Source of the DNA: Carex sylvatica | Taxonomy: Eukaryota > Streptophyta > Magnoliopsida > Poales > Cyperaceae | Assembly: GCA_964058845.1 (NCBI GenBank) | Contig: CAXKVR010000290.1 | Span: forward strand, 1 to 21,575 | Direction of reading: 5' to 3' | DNA length: 21,575 bases | Shown here: one piece after another, positions 1 through 10,150 of the stretch | How the letters are laid out: every line of letters begins with the position of its first letter | Numbering within the stretch: the stretch's first letter is position 1 | Notes under the pieces: generated by a model | What the model saw: the letters and a program-made list of their open reading frames with translations, nothing else | Databases searched by the model: none | Told to the model about the DNA's origin: nothing | Position numbers and translations under genes: made by a program

Positions 1-162
1 GCTCGTGTTGAGTCAGGCCAAATTCAAACTCATTAATTCTGGCTCGAGTATATGGCAAGCGAGCTAATTTTAGCTCGGTCCACTACAAACGAGTTGTTAC
101 CGATCAAGTCACGAACTGATACCAAGCGGAGCAACGAGCCACGAGCTTTTTTGCCAGCTCTA
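1..162. mobile_element. Partial AGCTCG-rich hAT-like repeat (right end only)
   Basis: Rich in GAGCTCG/AGCTCG words, like the complete element at 5800-6201. Its end, read on the minus strand (TAGAGCTGGCAA), resembles that element's terminus TAGGAGTGGCAA and is likewise followed by GCTCG words. The left end lies outside the window, so no target duplication can be checked. Confidence 0.5.
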
Positions 163-1464
163 TCCTTAAATGATATTTTAAAGTAAAAAGAAATTAGAAC
201 CAATAATAAAATTGAGTATCGGAAAATCAAATAATAGTGTTTAGGAAATTTTTTGAAAAAATAGAGAAATTATGATATCTACATGTGATGAATACGTGCC
301 TAAATAAATTTAGATGCTTACATATGAAAAACATCAAAAAAATGAATAGAATAATAAAAATACATGTTTGATTGGACGGTTGATATTATATACAAAATTT
401 TATTTTTTTAAATCACAAATTCATAGCTATTGGCGGATCAAAACATCTAAGTGTTTAATATAAGAATGAGGATAAATCCTCATACAGAAAAATAAACATA
501 TTTATAATCATCCCTCATCTGTCTTTAAATTAATAAAAGTGCCATTAAAATGACATTTTTTTTTATTAATTACTTAATCATTTTGTTATTACTTTTTAAT
601 TTTAATTTGGTTTCAGTCTAAAGTCCAGATTCGGATCCAATCCAAATAACTAAGTTCAAGTCCAACAATCCAATAGGCCAGATTAAAATTCACATTAACT
701 TTCTAATTAAATTTATAAACCAAGCCCAACGGCCCACCATCCAATTTCCATCTCCATTCTATATTTCCAACCGATTTTTAACTTCTTTATTTTGCAATTT
801 AACCTTTTTGACAAACGGATTTTACGAAAGGATTAATATTTTAGCATATTCACACTTAATTATTTTTTGTTTCTACAAATCAGTCTCTAAAGACCAAAAC
901 AGTGGGTAAGTGAAGAGAGGACAAGGTCAACCATGGTGGCGACACGAAGCCAGGCTGATCAAGGTAGTGATGAGCAATGGCAACAAGTGTTGCGGGATGG
1001 AAGCTGATAGAGTAACATGAAGAATGAAGAGAAGATGCATTTTTCTTCATTGTTGGCCGGGTCGATTGACCAATGGTGTTGATCTTTTCCTTAATATTCG
1101 TCTTTTCTCAGGGAAGAGTAGCTTTTCTGTTCCTAACGTAGCAAACACAACTTATGGACGTGCCCAGTCCCAAAGAGTGTGTTCTTAATTTCTGATAAAT
1201 AAACTGCAAAATATATATATTACATATAGTTTAACGACCATATGATTTTATGAATGACTTCAAAAACTAGCAGAAGCACAGGGTTCAATTAACTACTAAT
1301 AATAATTTTGAAATAGTGGTTGAGAATAATGCTAACTCGAGTGGTATGAGAATAATGCTAATCCATTACTATTTAGGTTGGTAAAAATATTGTTTGGAAT
1401 ATATGTATATATATTTGAAATAGTGATGAAGAAAATAAGTAAAACAATAATTTAACTAAACTAA
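163..1464. other. AT-rich intergenic stretch without a recognisable gene
   Basis: No convincing coding region. Two TGGGC-type motifs on the minus strand (GCCCA at 724-728 and GGCCCACC at 731-738) resemble plant site II promoter elements, but no gene follows them. A less AT-rich patch at 900-1180 holds the short ORF listed separately. Confidence 0.6.
933..1007 (+). CDS. 24-codon orphan ORF with good start context, probably a gene remnant
   Basis: ATG in the context CAACCATGG, followed by 24 sense codons and TGA. The peptide begins MVATRSQADQ. The composition is less AT-rich than its surroundings, and the MVxTRSQ-type start reminds me of the first residues of some plant retrotransposon gag proteins; that is a weak recollection, not evidence. 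No continuation was found in other frames. It may be the exon 1 remnant of a lost gene or chance. Confidence 0.15.
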   Translation: MVATRSQADQGSDEQWQQVLRDGS

Positions 1465-1473
1465 TATAATATT
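1465..1473. repeat. 9-bp target-site duplication of the MULE, left copy
   Basis: TATAATATT, identical to 2653-2661 directly after the other terminus. It fixes the element boundaries and shows insertion as one unit. Confidence 0.85.
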
Positions 1474-2652
1474 GAAAATTTCAGATATATACCCATCATA
1501 ACTTCATTAATTAGATATTTACCCATCAAAACTTTAAAATTAGTTATTTCCCCATCTTAACTCACTTAATTTATAAATATTCCCATTTTTTAATTCAATC
1601 AATTAAAAACACAAATCAATTAATATTAATAATAAAATAAAATAACAATTCTACCCCTTTCCTTCTCCCTCTTCTCTTGCACCTCCTTTTCGTGTCCAAT
1701 TTTCTTCCTCTACCTCACATATTGTACAGGTTGAAGAAGTACAAAAGAAAAAAAAAGGGAACATAAGTCAGAACTAAGAAGTTGAACTGCAAGAGATAAG
1801 CATGAGATTACCTAGTGGAATAAGTGACGCTACCAGATCTCATTTTTGAAATCTTTGGTTAAGTTTGGGTGCATGTAAACATTATGTATTTTATTTTGAC
1901 CCTCACAAATTATAGTGTACAGATGATCTTAAATAGAAAGTAATGTTTGGAGAAGAAACAATTAGGATCAGAATTTTGAAGACTCAAATAATCAAGCAAG
2001 CAAAATAACTTATAACATATATGAATGAATATCAATTTTCTCCCCATTTAGCATTTTCCTAATGCCAGCTTCTCAATATATTATCTGATATCTAAACAAA
2101 AAATTCCCAAATTTCATGCTTGATGAAACTGTATGATATGATGGGCATATATCTAAGCTTGAACTAGTCATCAATTTAACACTAATTCGAGATATATAAT
2201 TAAAACAATTGAGATGGAATTGATGAGAGTAACAATGAGAGAAATGAGAAAAAACATCAATTTGTAAGTTTGTGTCTCATTCTCTGATTTTTCAATATAT
2301 TTGAGAATAAGAACTGCATGAATTTAGTCAATAGTATATATCTCCTGAACTACAACTTTTAGTTCCAATTTATGTCGATTTTATTTTCTTTAATTCTTAT
2401 TCAAGCAGTACAATATGTGGTGTAGGGAAAGAAAACTGGATACGGAAGGGAGGTACAGGGGAAGAGGGAGAAGGAAAGGGGTAGGTTGTCATTTACTTTT
2501 TAATTAATATTGATTTGTGTTTTTAATTGATTGAATTAAGAAATTGGGATATTTATAAATTAAGTGAGTTAAGATGGAATAACTAATTTTAAAGTTTTGC
2601 TAGGTAAATATTTAATTGATGAAGTTATGATGGGTATATATCTAAATTTTTC
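1474..2652. mobile_element. Non-autonomous Mutator-like element (MULE), 1179 bp
   Basis: Long inverted termini: about 1474-1755 pairs with about 2375-2652, beginning GAAAATTTCAGATATATACC on the left and GAAAAATTTAGATATATACC on the right (minus strand). The element is flanked by an exact 9-bp direct repeat TATAATATT (1465-1473 and 2653-2661). Long termini, a GAAAA start and a 9-bp duplication are the hallmarks of plant MULEs. There is no transposase. The interior (1756-2374) has no long ORF, though its minus strand has a short GT-AG-like exon/intron pattern near 1780-1860. Confidence 0.88.
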
Positions 2653-2661
2653 TATAATATT
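2653..2661. repeat. 9-bp target-site duplication of the MULE, right copy
   Basis: TATAATATT, identical to 1465-1473. Confidence 0.85.
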
Positions 2662-3500
2662 TATGTTGGTTCCAAAGGCACTTAGATGGGGATGAATAGG
2701 GTTTTTTATAATTTTTATTCTAAGATAAAATATCTAGCGTGTCTATAAGTTATTCTTGGTGGAAATTAAAATAACTTGAATCTAAACTAATAAAGGATAA
2801 AAGTAAATAGTAGAGTTTAGAGACACTTGACATGAGAGTTGTTTACGGAGTTCGGCACTAACACCTACGTCTCCGAGATTCGCGACCTTTGAGATGGCGC
2901 GTCTTTCTTTACCTAATGAGAAAGGAGTACAAGGTGAAATCGGTGAGCCCGAGCACGCAAATGGCTCAAGGAGCACTAAAAACTCAAGATAACAAAATGA
3001 GCAACAAAGGCTTAAGGAGTAAGTGTAAAGGGTTGATCTCGCATGATTACTCTAAGAGTTTGTGTATTGGTTGAATAAGCTTCATATTGAATAGAAAATT
3101 GAAGTTCAAGTGCACAAGCTACAACAACTTTTTCTAGATCTAAGAAATTTATATGTTGAAGTTAATGGCTGTTAGAGTGATAATTCAAACCCCAAAATTA
3201 ATTATATTTATAGAGAGCTGATTAGAATGAAGTAATTTGGTCTGGACCGTTATAACGGTCGGCCAAGTTACAAAGGGTTTGGATGCCATTAACCCTAACG
3301 GTCTATAGACCGGCGTAATGGTCTCATCACGGTTGGCCTTTAGAGTTTTGGGGGTGCCAACCACATTTTACCGTTACGGGATTATTTTTATCCATTGTGC
3401 AACAGATTAATTGACCGTTGCAACGGTCACTGGATCATTACAACGGTAGGCCTTACTTAGATCAATCTTAAGCTTATTTTATCAATTTTTACATATATTG
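2662..3500. repeat. Repeat-derived, non-coding stretch with palindrome cluster
   Basis: No long ORF is supported. The patch 2830-3070 is less AT-rich and translates to short frames on both strands that I do not recognise. The wording around 2664-2710 (TGTTGGTTCC, then GGGGATGAATAGGG) resembles dispersed plant repeats I have seen, but I cannot name the family. Three perfect palindromes at 3245-3429 are listed separately. Confidence 0.4.
3245..3429. repeat. Cluster of three perfect palindromes with GACCG/CGGTC arms
   Basis: GACCGTTATAACGGTC (3245-3260), CGGTCTATAGACCG (3299-3312) and TGACCGTTGCAACGGTCA (3412-3429) are each fully self-complementary. Single AACGGT or ACCGTT words also occur nearby (for example 3370-3376 and 3441-3446). 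AACGG is a core recognised by plant MYB proteins (established), but whether these are binding sites or ornaments of a repeat is unknown. Confidence 0.8.
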
Positions 3501-4130
3501 ATTCATAATATTGAGGTGATGCTTCTACTGTCCAATGCCCAGTGCTTCACGACTACATCCTTGATAAGTATTGAAGTTGTTCATTCATCCTTGATGCATA
3601 TATCATATGTTAGTGTAATAATATAGAAGTCAATCATATGATAATTGTATTCTATATATTTTGTTCATGAATTGGATGATAAATAAAGATATCATTTTGT
3701 TTCTTGAGATTTATTGCATTTATGAATCATTTCGAGTTAAGGACTTGAAATTGTATAACTCCATAATATAGATATAAAATACTCTTAATAGTCTCTAACC
3801 GTGGTAATTAGCAGAAACACTAATTAACTGTAAAAAGATTAGTATGTGCATTAAATGATGGTTATGTTTTACAAACCATAGACAAATAAGTTGTGATTTT
3901 AATCACATAGATACATGGTACAGAACATGGTATTTGACAGACCTTAAATGAAACGTTAAATGGATTGTGTTCGTGTCATTAATATTTTATTCAGTGTTAA
4001 GTTCTAAAGTATGAGGTATTTGTCTTTCCTACATGAGAAGTATGTATTCATGAGTGTGGTTCAACGTTATCCGTAAAAAGTAGCTATACAGATGACACTT
4101 CAGTATACATGATTTGTGCGGAGGGGGAGA
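3500..4130 (+). mobile_element. Probable non-coding 3' internal region of an LTR retrotransposon
   Basis: No coding frame. It ends in the purine tract GAGGGGGAGA (4121-4130), placed exactly as a polypurine tract before the TGTT start of an LTR. No pol sequence is recognisable, so this is either the long 3' untranslated part of a truncated element or a non-coding derivative. The left boundary is arbitrary. Confidence 0.35.
4121..4130 (+). other. Polypurine tract candidate
   Basis: GAGGGGGAGA abuts TGTTCACC, the proposed LTR start. In Ty1-copia-like elements, plus-strand DNA synthesis is primed from such a tract directly before the 3' LTR (established knowledge of the family). Confidence 0.5.
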
Positions 4131-4650
4131 TGTTCACCAAGACTACTATTTGTCCCTCGTATATAATACAAGTGATGGTATCACTAGGCCTCTTGATGAA
4201 GTAAGGCTATTAGCATGCGGTATGATTACATGAGTTAATCGTATTTGATAATCTGCTTAAGATCGAGAAAAGATTAAGTTTGCAAGGATAACACATACCT
4301 ACCTTGAAATTAATCTGATACTACAATACAAAAGAATTAACACGAGTAAATTATTTACTTGATCGTGATATTGTATTGTACAAGATCATCTGTGTAAATT
4401 GAATGGTCATAATGCATTCTGTCAGATGCCGCTTATGATTTGTAGAAATTAAAAAGATTTTAATTATATTTATCAACATAACACAGATCCTATCGGATCA
4501 CACTAATAGAAAGTTAATTAGAGAAGTTTATGATTAATTATAAATGTTATAATTAATATAAATATCATAAAGATGACAGATTTAAACATATTAAATTTAT
4601 AAGCATGTATGACACGTTGTATAAATTTATAGCAACAATAGTCGCAAAAA

Positions 4651-4675
4651 ATATAATTGTTCAGAACAATTATAT
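4651..4675. repeat. 25-bp perfect hairpin sequence
   Basis: Arms ATATAATTGTTC and GAACAATTATAT are exact complements around a single A. It lies in the putative U3 of the LTR. Too short to be an element; possibly a protein site or chance in AT-rich DNA. Confidence 0.8.
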
Positions 4676-4776
4676 AAATATTAAATGGATTACAAATATA
4701 AATTATGAATTAATATTTTGGGCTTGAAACTCATTTGAATTTGGGCCTAAATTAAAATTAGAATTTAATTTTAAAG

Positions 4777-4874
4777 CCCAAAACCGACCTACTTGAGGGC
4801 ATTTGAATTTGTGCTTATGGATCAAGGGGTATTTTGGTAAAAACATCCCAAAACCGACCTACTTGAGGGCATTT
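4777..4874. repeat. 28-bp direct repeat with 70-bp period inside the LTR
   Basis: CCCAAAACCGACCTACTTGA and its following eight bases occur identically at 4777-4804 and 4847-4874, just upstream of the LTR TATA box. ATTTTGGTAA is also repeated (4831 and 4871). This suggests a recent duplication in U3, where enhancer repeats are common in plant LTRs. Confidence 0.85.
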
Positions 4875-5318
4875 TGGTAAATACCAAAACCAACCCTAAT
4901 GCCTATATAAAGGCATGAAGGGTGAGAGAGAAAATTACCAATTCATCCCGATAGTTCGTATCAGATCGATTCAAATATCATTTTCTCTTTCTCGTGTTTC
5001 ATTCTCTCATATGTAATCCACGTATATTCTTGTAAGTTGTAAATAGTATTTTTGCGAGAGTCGTGAATAGTATTTTTGTGAAAGTCATGGTTTCTATTTT
5101 TGTGTTTTTCCTGATGGACATTGATAGAGGCATCATAAGTGAATAGTTGTTCTAATTTATTCAAATGTTAAATAAATTTAGTTTAGAAATCAATCAGGGA
5201 GTAGATTCTCGGCTTTTGATAGAAGTAAATTTTTTGTTTTACTTATTTCCGCACCTTACGTCTAAACCGAGTTCTGCGGTAGATTCCCAAGTAGGATTTG
5301 ATGCTGGATTCTCCAACA

Positions 5319-5791
5319 TCTTATTCTCTATAGTCATGAATCTGCACAATATCTCAAGACAAGACAACTGTAAAATTCAATTAGTATATGTTTTATAAAT
5401 CTAGTCAAACAGATAAGTAGATTATGGTCCAATCCAACAATTTAAACTAATATTATATTGCATTAAACTAATCTACTTAAACTTATATTTTATTTAGTAC
5501 TAATTTAATATTTCAACTATATTATATTGCATTAAATTTATAAACTAATATTATATTATATTATATTTAAACTAATATTTTATCTAAAGAACTAAATTAG
5601 AAGAAATAAAAGGATAAGCACATTACTTGAATAAAACAATTAGAAGTAGAAAATGTTTTTTTTTTATAAAACCTCTACTTGACTTCCCGACTTAATAGTT
5701 GAAATATCTATTTTATTCTATTTTCAAATGGACACATCCATTTAACTAGTAGTACTCTGTACTTTCTATGTGATTGTCTGGTGACAAACGT
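5319..5791. other. AT-rich spacer, nothing recognised
   Basis: Contains repeated TATTATATT-type words (5450-5580) and a short T-run. No gene, and no LINE ORF1 sequence recognised. Confidence 0.6.
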
Positions 5792-5799
5792 GTTGTGAT
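5792..5799. repeat. 8-bp target-site duplication of the hAT element, left copy
   Basis: GTTGTGAT, identical to 6202-6209. Confidence 0.85.
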
Positions 5800-6201
5800 T
5801 AGGGATGGTAGAAATCGCACATGACTCGCTCGCTAATAGCTCGTTGTTATTGGAATGAGATGTTATCGAGTCAGGTCGCCACTAGCTTGGTTCTAAATTA
5901 ACGAGTTCAAGTTAGAGTCTAGATTGCTTGGCAGCTCGCGAGCTAGTTCGGCTAAGCATTAGTTTGTGAATTTGTATGAATTTGTATGCATTTTATACTG
6001 TCCAGCTCGGTCCAACACAGTCCAAAAAGTTTGTAGAATTTGTTTTCTTCTTAAAATAATCCTGTCAGATTGAGCGAGCTAGGTCGTCGGCTCGCAAGCT
6101 AACTCGGTCTAGTTCATGACGATTTCAAGCTAAGATTTCAGCTTAGACCCTTAAAGTCATCTCGCTCATGACTCGAACGAGCCAGCTTGTTGCCACTCCT
6201 A
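5800..6201. mobile_element. hAT-type non-autonomous element, 402 bp
   Basis: Ends TAGGGATGGTA and, on the minus strand, TAGGAGTGGCA (8 of 11 identical). It is flanked by the exact 8-bp direct repeat GTTGTGAT (5792-5799 and 6202-6209). An 8-bp duplication with TAGGGATGG-type ends is diagnostic of the hAT superfamily. The interior is rich in AGCTCG words and has no transposase. It sits directly upstream of the LINE ORF2 leader. Confidence 0.88.
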
Positions 6202-6209
6202 GTTGTGAT
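6202..6209. repeat. 8-bp target-site duplication of the hAT element, right copy
   Basis: GTTGTGAT, identical to 5792-5799. Confidence 0.85.
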
Positions 6210-9200
6210 GGATAAACTGCATTTTGTATGTTTTTAATTTTGTGTGATGTTGTTTTCAGTTTATCATGAATTACAATCAAAAATTTAATTTTTTGAGTTG
6301 GAATGTTTGTGGTCTTAATGACCGTAGTAAGCGTTTGGGGGTTAGACAAATAATTTTGATTAAAAAGCCGGATGTGGTAGTTCACGAAAAAATAAAATTA
6401 CAGCAGGTTATAGATCATATTATAAGTAAAGTTTGTGGTCGAAGACTTAATACATATAGGATTTTGGAATCAATTGGAACAAGAGGAGGAATAATCTTAG
6501 CAAATGCTAAAGAAAATTCTCAATTGTGCAAATGGAAAGCGATGATTACTCCATCTCGGTACTTCTTTAAATGAATAATGATACAAGGAAATTTTGGTTA
6601 ACTAGAGTGTATGGTCTATCATCAGGCAACAATCGCAGTCCCTTCTTACGAGAAAATCTGAAACCAATAGATAACACACCGTGAGTCATATGCGGTGACT
6701 TTAAGTTAACACTAGATGGAAATGAGAGATTTCAGTCAAGTAGCTCTGCTTGGAGGCTGCCACTACAATTTGAAAATCTGATTTCTTCGTTGGGATTATT
6801 AAACATAACACTTCATGGAAGGAAATTCACATGGTCAAATGGACAACATTAGCCTATAATGGCAAGGCTAGACCGGTGTCTGATTTCAACCGAATGGAAA
6901 AATCGTTACCCGAATTCAACATAGAAGACTTTGCTGAATATTTCTTCGGATCATTGTCTAATTCTTTATACAACAAAAATTGATTTCATGAAGACCATTT
7001 TTTTTAGATTAAAAAATGTATGGCTTCGGTTTGAAGAATTATATGAAATTGTCAAGCAATCTTGGAAGTCAATGCCAGTTGCTACAGACCCAATTGAGTT
7101 AAGTAAGAAATTCCAAAAGCTACAGCTCAATATCAAGACATGGGCGAATGAGAAGACATGAAAACTAAAGGAACAGATAAAAACTTGCAGAAATTTCATT
7201 GGTTGGATGGATAGAGTTAAAGATTTAAGATCAGCATCAAATTTGGAGAAGTTAATTACAAAAATAATTAAGAAGAGATACCAAGATTTGACGGTTAATG
7301 AAGAAGATTCACGGAGACAATGAGGAAAAACAAGATAGGAATTACATGGCGATAAAGGAACACGATTCTTTCATGCTTATGCCTCTAATTCAAAGAGAAT
7401 TAACACGGTAGCGCAGATTGAACACAACGGCCAGCAATATACTGATTAGATGCCAAAGGCACAAGCATTTTTTTAACATTTTGTCGAACTAATGAGAGCA
7501 TAATCAACTCCAATTCCCAAAATATGCTAGTCTAACTTATATCCTAACCAACTAGACCTACATGAGCTAATTGAGGAGATAACAATTCAAGATATCAAGG
7601 ACGTTATACAATAGTGGCCATCAAATAAAAGTCCGGGTCCAGACGAATTCACGAGAGAATTTTTCAAAAAAAATTGTGATATCATTATATAAGACATACA
7701 CAAGGTTTTTCACAAGGTAACTCAACAAGGACAGTCCTTAAAATCTCTCAATACATCATACATAATCCTCTTACCAAAGAAGGATCATGCAACAAAATCG
7801 GAGGAGTTCAGACCATTTAGCTTGATACACACAATCCATATTTTTTTTTGAAAAAGTATGTGCAAACAGGGTGTAGCTACATATACACAAGATGGTGGAT
7901 ATAGCACAAACGGGTTTCATCAAAAGTTGGCAAATAACAGAAGAATTTATTTATGCATAGCAAGTTCTTCACCACTGTAAGGATTCAAAAATACCACTAG
8001 CAATATTTATGGCAGATATACAGAAGGCCTTTGATACAATAAGTTAGAACTTTATTGAAAAAAGTAATGATGAATTTAGGATTCCCTCCAAAATGGCAAA
8101 TAATAATAAAAGAAGCTGTGCTTCAAGGTACCTCTTAGGTGATTATTAACGGGTTACTTAGAAAAAAAAATATTCTAAAAAGAGAGGATCGTCAAGAAGA
8201 TCCATTATCGCCCTTTTTGTTTATCATCTCGATGAATTTTTTATCAAGATGGTTCACAAAATTAGTCAATACTGGAGCAATAAGACTGCCATATCACAGA
8301 ATGAAAACTATGCCTACTATACGCTGATGATATACTCTTCTTCGTGAAACCGAAGAAACAATAACTCCAATTGCTCATAATTTCTTTCACAACCTTCAAA
8401 AATATTTCAGATCTACAAGTAAACCTGGGAAAATCTGAGTTATTGCTCACTCAAAACTCCTAAACAATTGGTCCATCTCTGACAAGAAAAATGGGATGTA
8501 GACTAAGTACCTTCCCCTTCATTTACCTAGGTCTTCCTCTTTCTAACAAAGCATTGAACAAACAAGTGTATCTTTCATTACTTCAAAGGATCCAAAAAAG
8601 ACTCACGGGATGGTCAGCAAAATATTTATCAATTGTCGGAAGACTAGTACTTCTTAATAATGTGCTATCCTCTATTCTGATATATTTTATGTTGGTTTTC
8701 ATATTGACAAAAGGAGTCTTGAAAGAAATTGACAGAGTAAGAAGACATTTCTTATGGCATGGGGTCAGTCCGTTTAAAAGAAAATTAAACTTGGCAAATT
8801 GACCAATGATTTGCAAGCGGAAGAAGATGGGAGGTTTTGGTATTATCGATCTCGAGATGTTCAATCTAGCATTACTCATGAAATGGTTATGGCAATAGTT
8901 TGAACCTAAATAACACTTATGGAAGACAATTTTCAAAATCACAAATGGGGAGCAACTTCCTTACCTGAATGCATACTTCTTCAACAAAATCTTAAAGACA
9001 GCAGAACCAATGTTAAATTATCGGTTGTCAGAATTCCCGGTAATGGAGGCAATATACAATTCTGGACATATAACTGGGGATTAGGTCGGTTGAGCTATAT
9101 ATATCAAATCTTATACACATTTGCTGAATACAAAGAAATAAGTTGAAAGGAGGTTTCACAAGTGTATTACAAAATTGCTTTAGAGGCAACTTTTCGAAAG

Positions 9201-10016
9201 AAAGCAACATCAGAAATAACAAAGTTCGAAAGACAGATTGCAGCAAGTCCGATGCAATTATCAAATGTTGACGATGGAATAATTTTGTTATGGACATCAA
9301 CAGAGAATTTCACGGGTAAGTCGGTTCATCAAGCATTGATGGATAGCCCAAGAATAGAGAGTACAGTAAGAAGAATTTCTAAATTAAAAGTGCCACCAAG
9401 ATTCAAAATTTTTGCATGGTTGATATCATTTAATAAAATCTTTATGGTGGATAACTTAAATAAGCATGGTTGATGTCTTTCGAATAGATGCATCGTGTGT
9501 AAGATGCAATCAGAATTAGTATTTTACTAATTCAATGAGTGCATACAGTACAAGTTTCTATACAGAGTGATAGAGATCAAGATGAAGATTAAATTACCGG
9601 GAGGTTTATCAAACGAAGATGAGGACACCATAACAAATTTGAAGGAACTCAAGTTTAGCAAAAAGGGCGGATCAGTTTTGCTAATCACACAATTTATAAT
9701 TTGGAGAGAGGTGTCAGAATTTTTAGAGAAGAAATGTGTGACTTGATGCAATTGACAAAACATGTGGAGATACAATGAAAATATAGCCCACCAACAAGAG
9801 TTTGAAAAAATAGTCTACATTATAAATAATTACATATTAATATGTTGTTGTTTTATTTTATGGCTATTTTTTTTCTTTTTTCTTTAATTCCGTATTTTAT
9901 TTATGTTCAATTGTTTTGAGTAGAATTATTTTTCTTATTTTGGTTACCCTCTTGTAACTACAAAATGATTAATGAAAAAGGGTTAGACACCGCTTTCTTT
10001 GTCAAAAAAAAAAAAA
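6210..10016 (+). mobile_element. Degenerate LINE (L1-type non-LTR retrotransposon)
   Basis: Contains a broken ORF2 with endonuclease, reverse transcriptase and zf-RVT parts in the normal order, a non-coding 3' tail, and a terminal run of 13 A (10004-10016), the standard 3' end of plant L1 elements. ORF1 (gag-like) is absent, so the copy is 5'-truncated or its 5' part is separated by the hAT insertion. The left boundary is approximate. No clean target duplication was found, in keeping with an old insertion. It cannot be mobile by itself. Confidence 0.9.
6266..9560 (+). pseudogene. LINE ORF2 pseudogene: endonuclease, reverse transcriptase, zf-RVT
   Basis: Spread over all three forward frames. 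Endonuclease: LSWNVCGLN at about 6292, PDVVVHEK at about 6370, then a frame change near 6570; VICGDFK at about 6685 (family GDFN), RLDRCLIS at about 6866, SDHCLIL at about 6943. Linker: GDKGTRFFHAY at about 7350. Reverse transcriptase: NKSPGPDEF at 7624, LLPKKD, EEFRPFSL, a frameshift in the T9 run at 7841-7849, then DIQKAFDTIS at about 8014, another shift near 8058-8063, DPLSPFLFI at about 8200, and YADD in a further frame at 8320-8331, keeping both catalytic aspartates. Then FIYLGLPL at about 8519, MGGFGI, NGGNIQFWTYNW at about 9045 and the zf-RVT stretch KVPPRFKIFAWL...DNLNKHG to CIVCKMQ (about 9390-9510). At least a dozen in-frame stops. Confidence 0.9.
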
Positions 10017-10150
10017 TTACCTTATAAGAAATAAGAATGCATTATAATTTAAAATGGAGATAAAAAAATTGATTGTTTTGATAAGTAATTTAGAATGTTT
10101 AATGGGTATATCAATGATTTTTCCTTTAAAATTGAAAGGAGATTTTACTT
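10017..10150. other. Short AT-rich spacer after the LINE
   Basis: No feature recognised. It joins the LINE poly-A tail to the start of repeat copy A. Confidence 0.5.

Larger units (their letters stand above)
4131..5318 (+). mobile_element. LTR of a retrotransposon (3' LTR, about 1.19 kb)
   Basis: Starts TGTT after a purine tract and ends CCAACA, giving the TG...CA and TGTT/AACA inverted tips of an LTR. Inside is a strong TATA box (TATATAA, 4904-4910) followed by a pyrimidine-rich, transcribed-looking leader, as in U3-R-U5. There is no primer-binding site after 5318, so this is not a 5' LTR. No 5' LTR or coding region is seen to the left, so the element is truncated or rearranged. Boundaries are inferred, as no matching second LTR is in the window. 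Confidence 0.5.

Noticed and set aside
2782..3074. Overlapping ORFs of 61-64 residues on both strands
   Set aside because: No recognisable motif and no splice context; they lie in a repeat-like stretch.
3905..4130. End of a copia pol frame upstream of the purine tract
   Set aside because: I looked for RNase H-like residues in the three forward frames and found only scattered stops.
2664..5318. One LTR retrotransposon spanning TGTTGG at 2664 to CCAACA at 5318
   Set aside because: The 5-bp flanks (ATTTA and TCTTA) do not match, and the internal purine tract at 4121 fits an LTR start at 4131 better.
4961..5398. Short ORFs on both strands in the LTR region
   Set aside because: Low-complexity translations inside a non-coding LTR. 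The start and stop positions follow AT-rich composition.
5590..5640. Possible 5' target duplication of the LINE (AGAAGAAATAAAAGG against ATAAGAAATAAGAATG after the poly-A)
   Set aside because: The match is short, broken and in AT-rich DNA; it is not better than chance.
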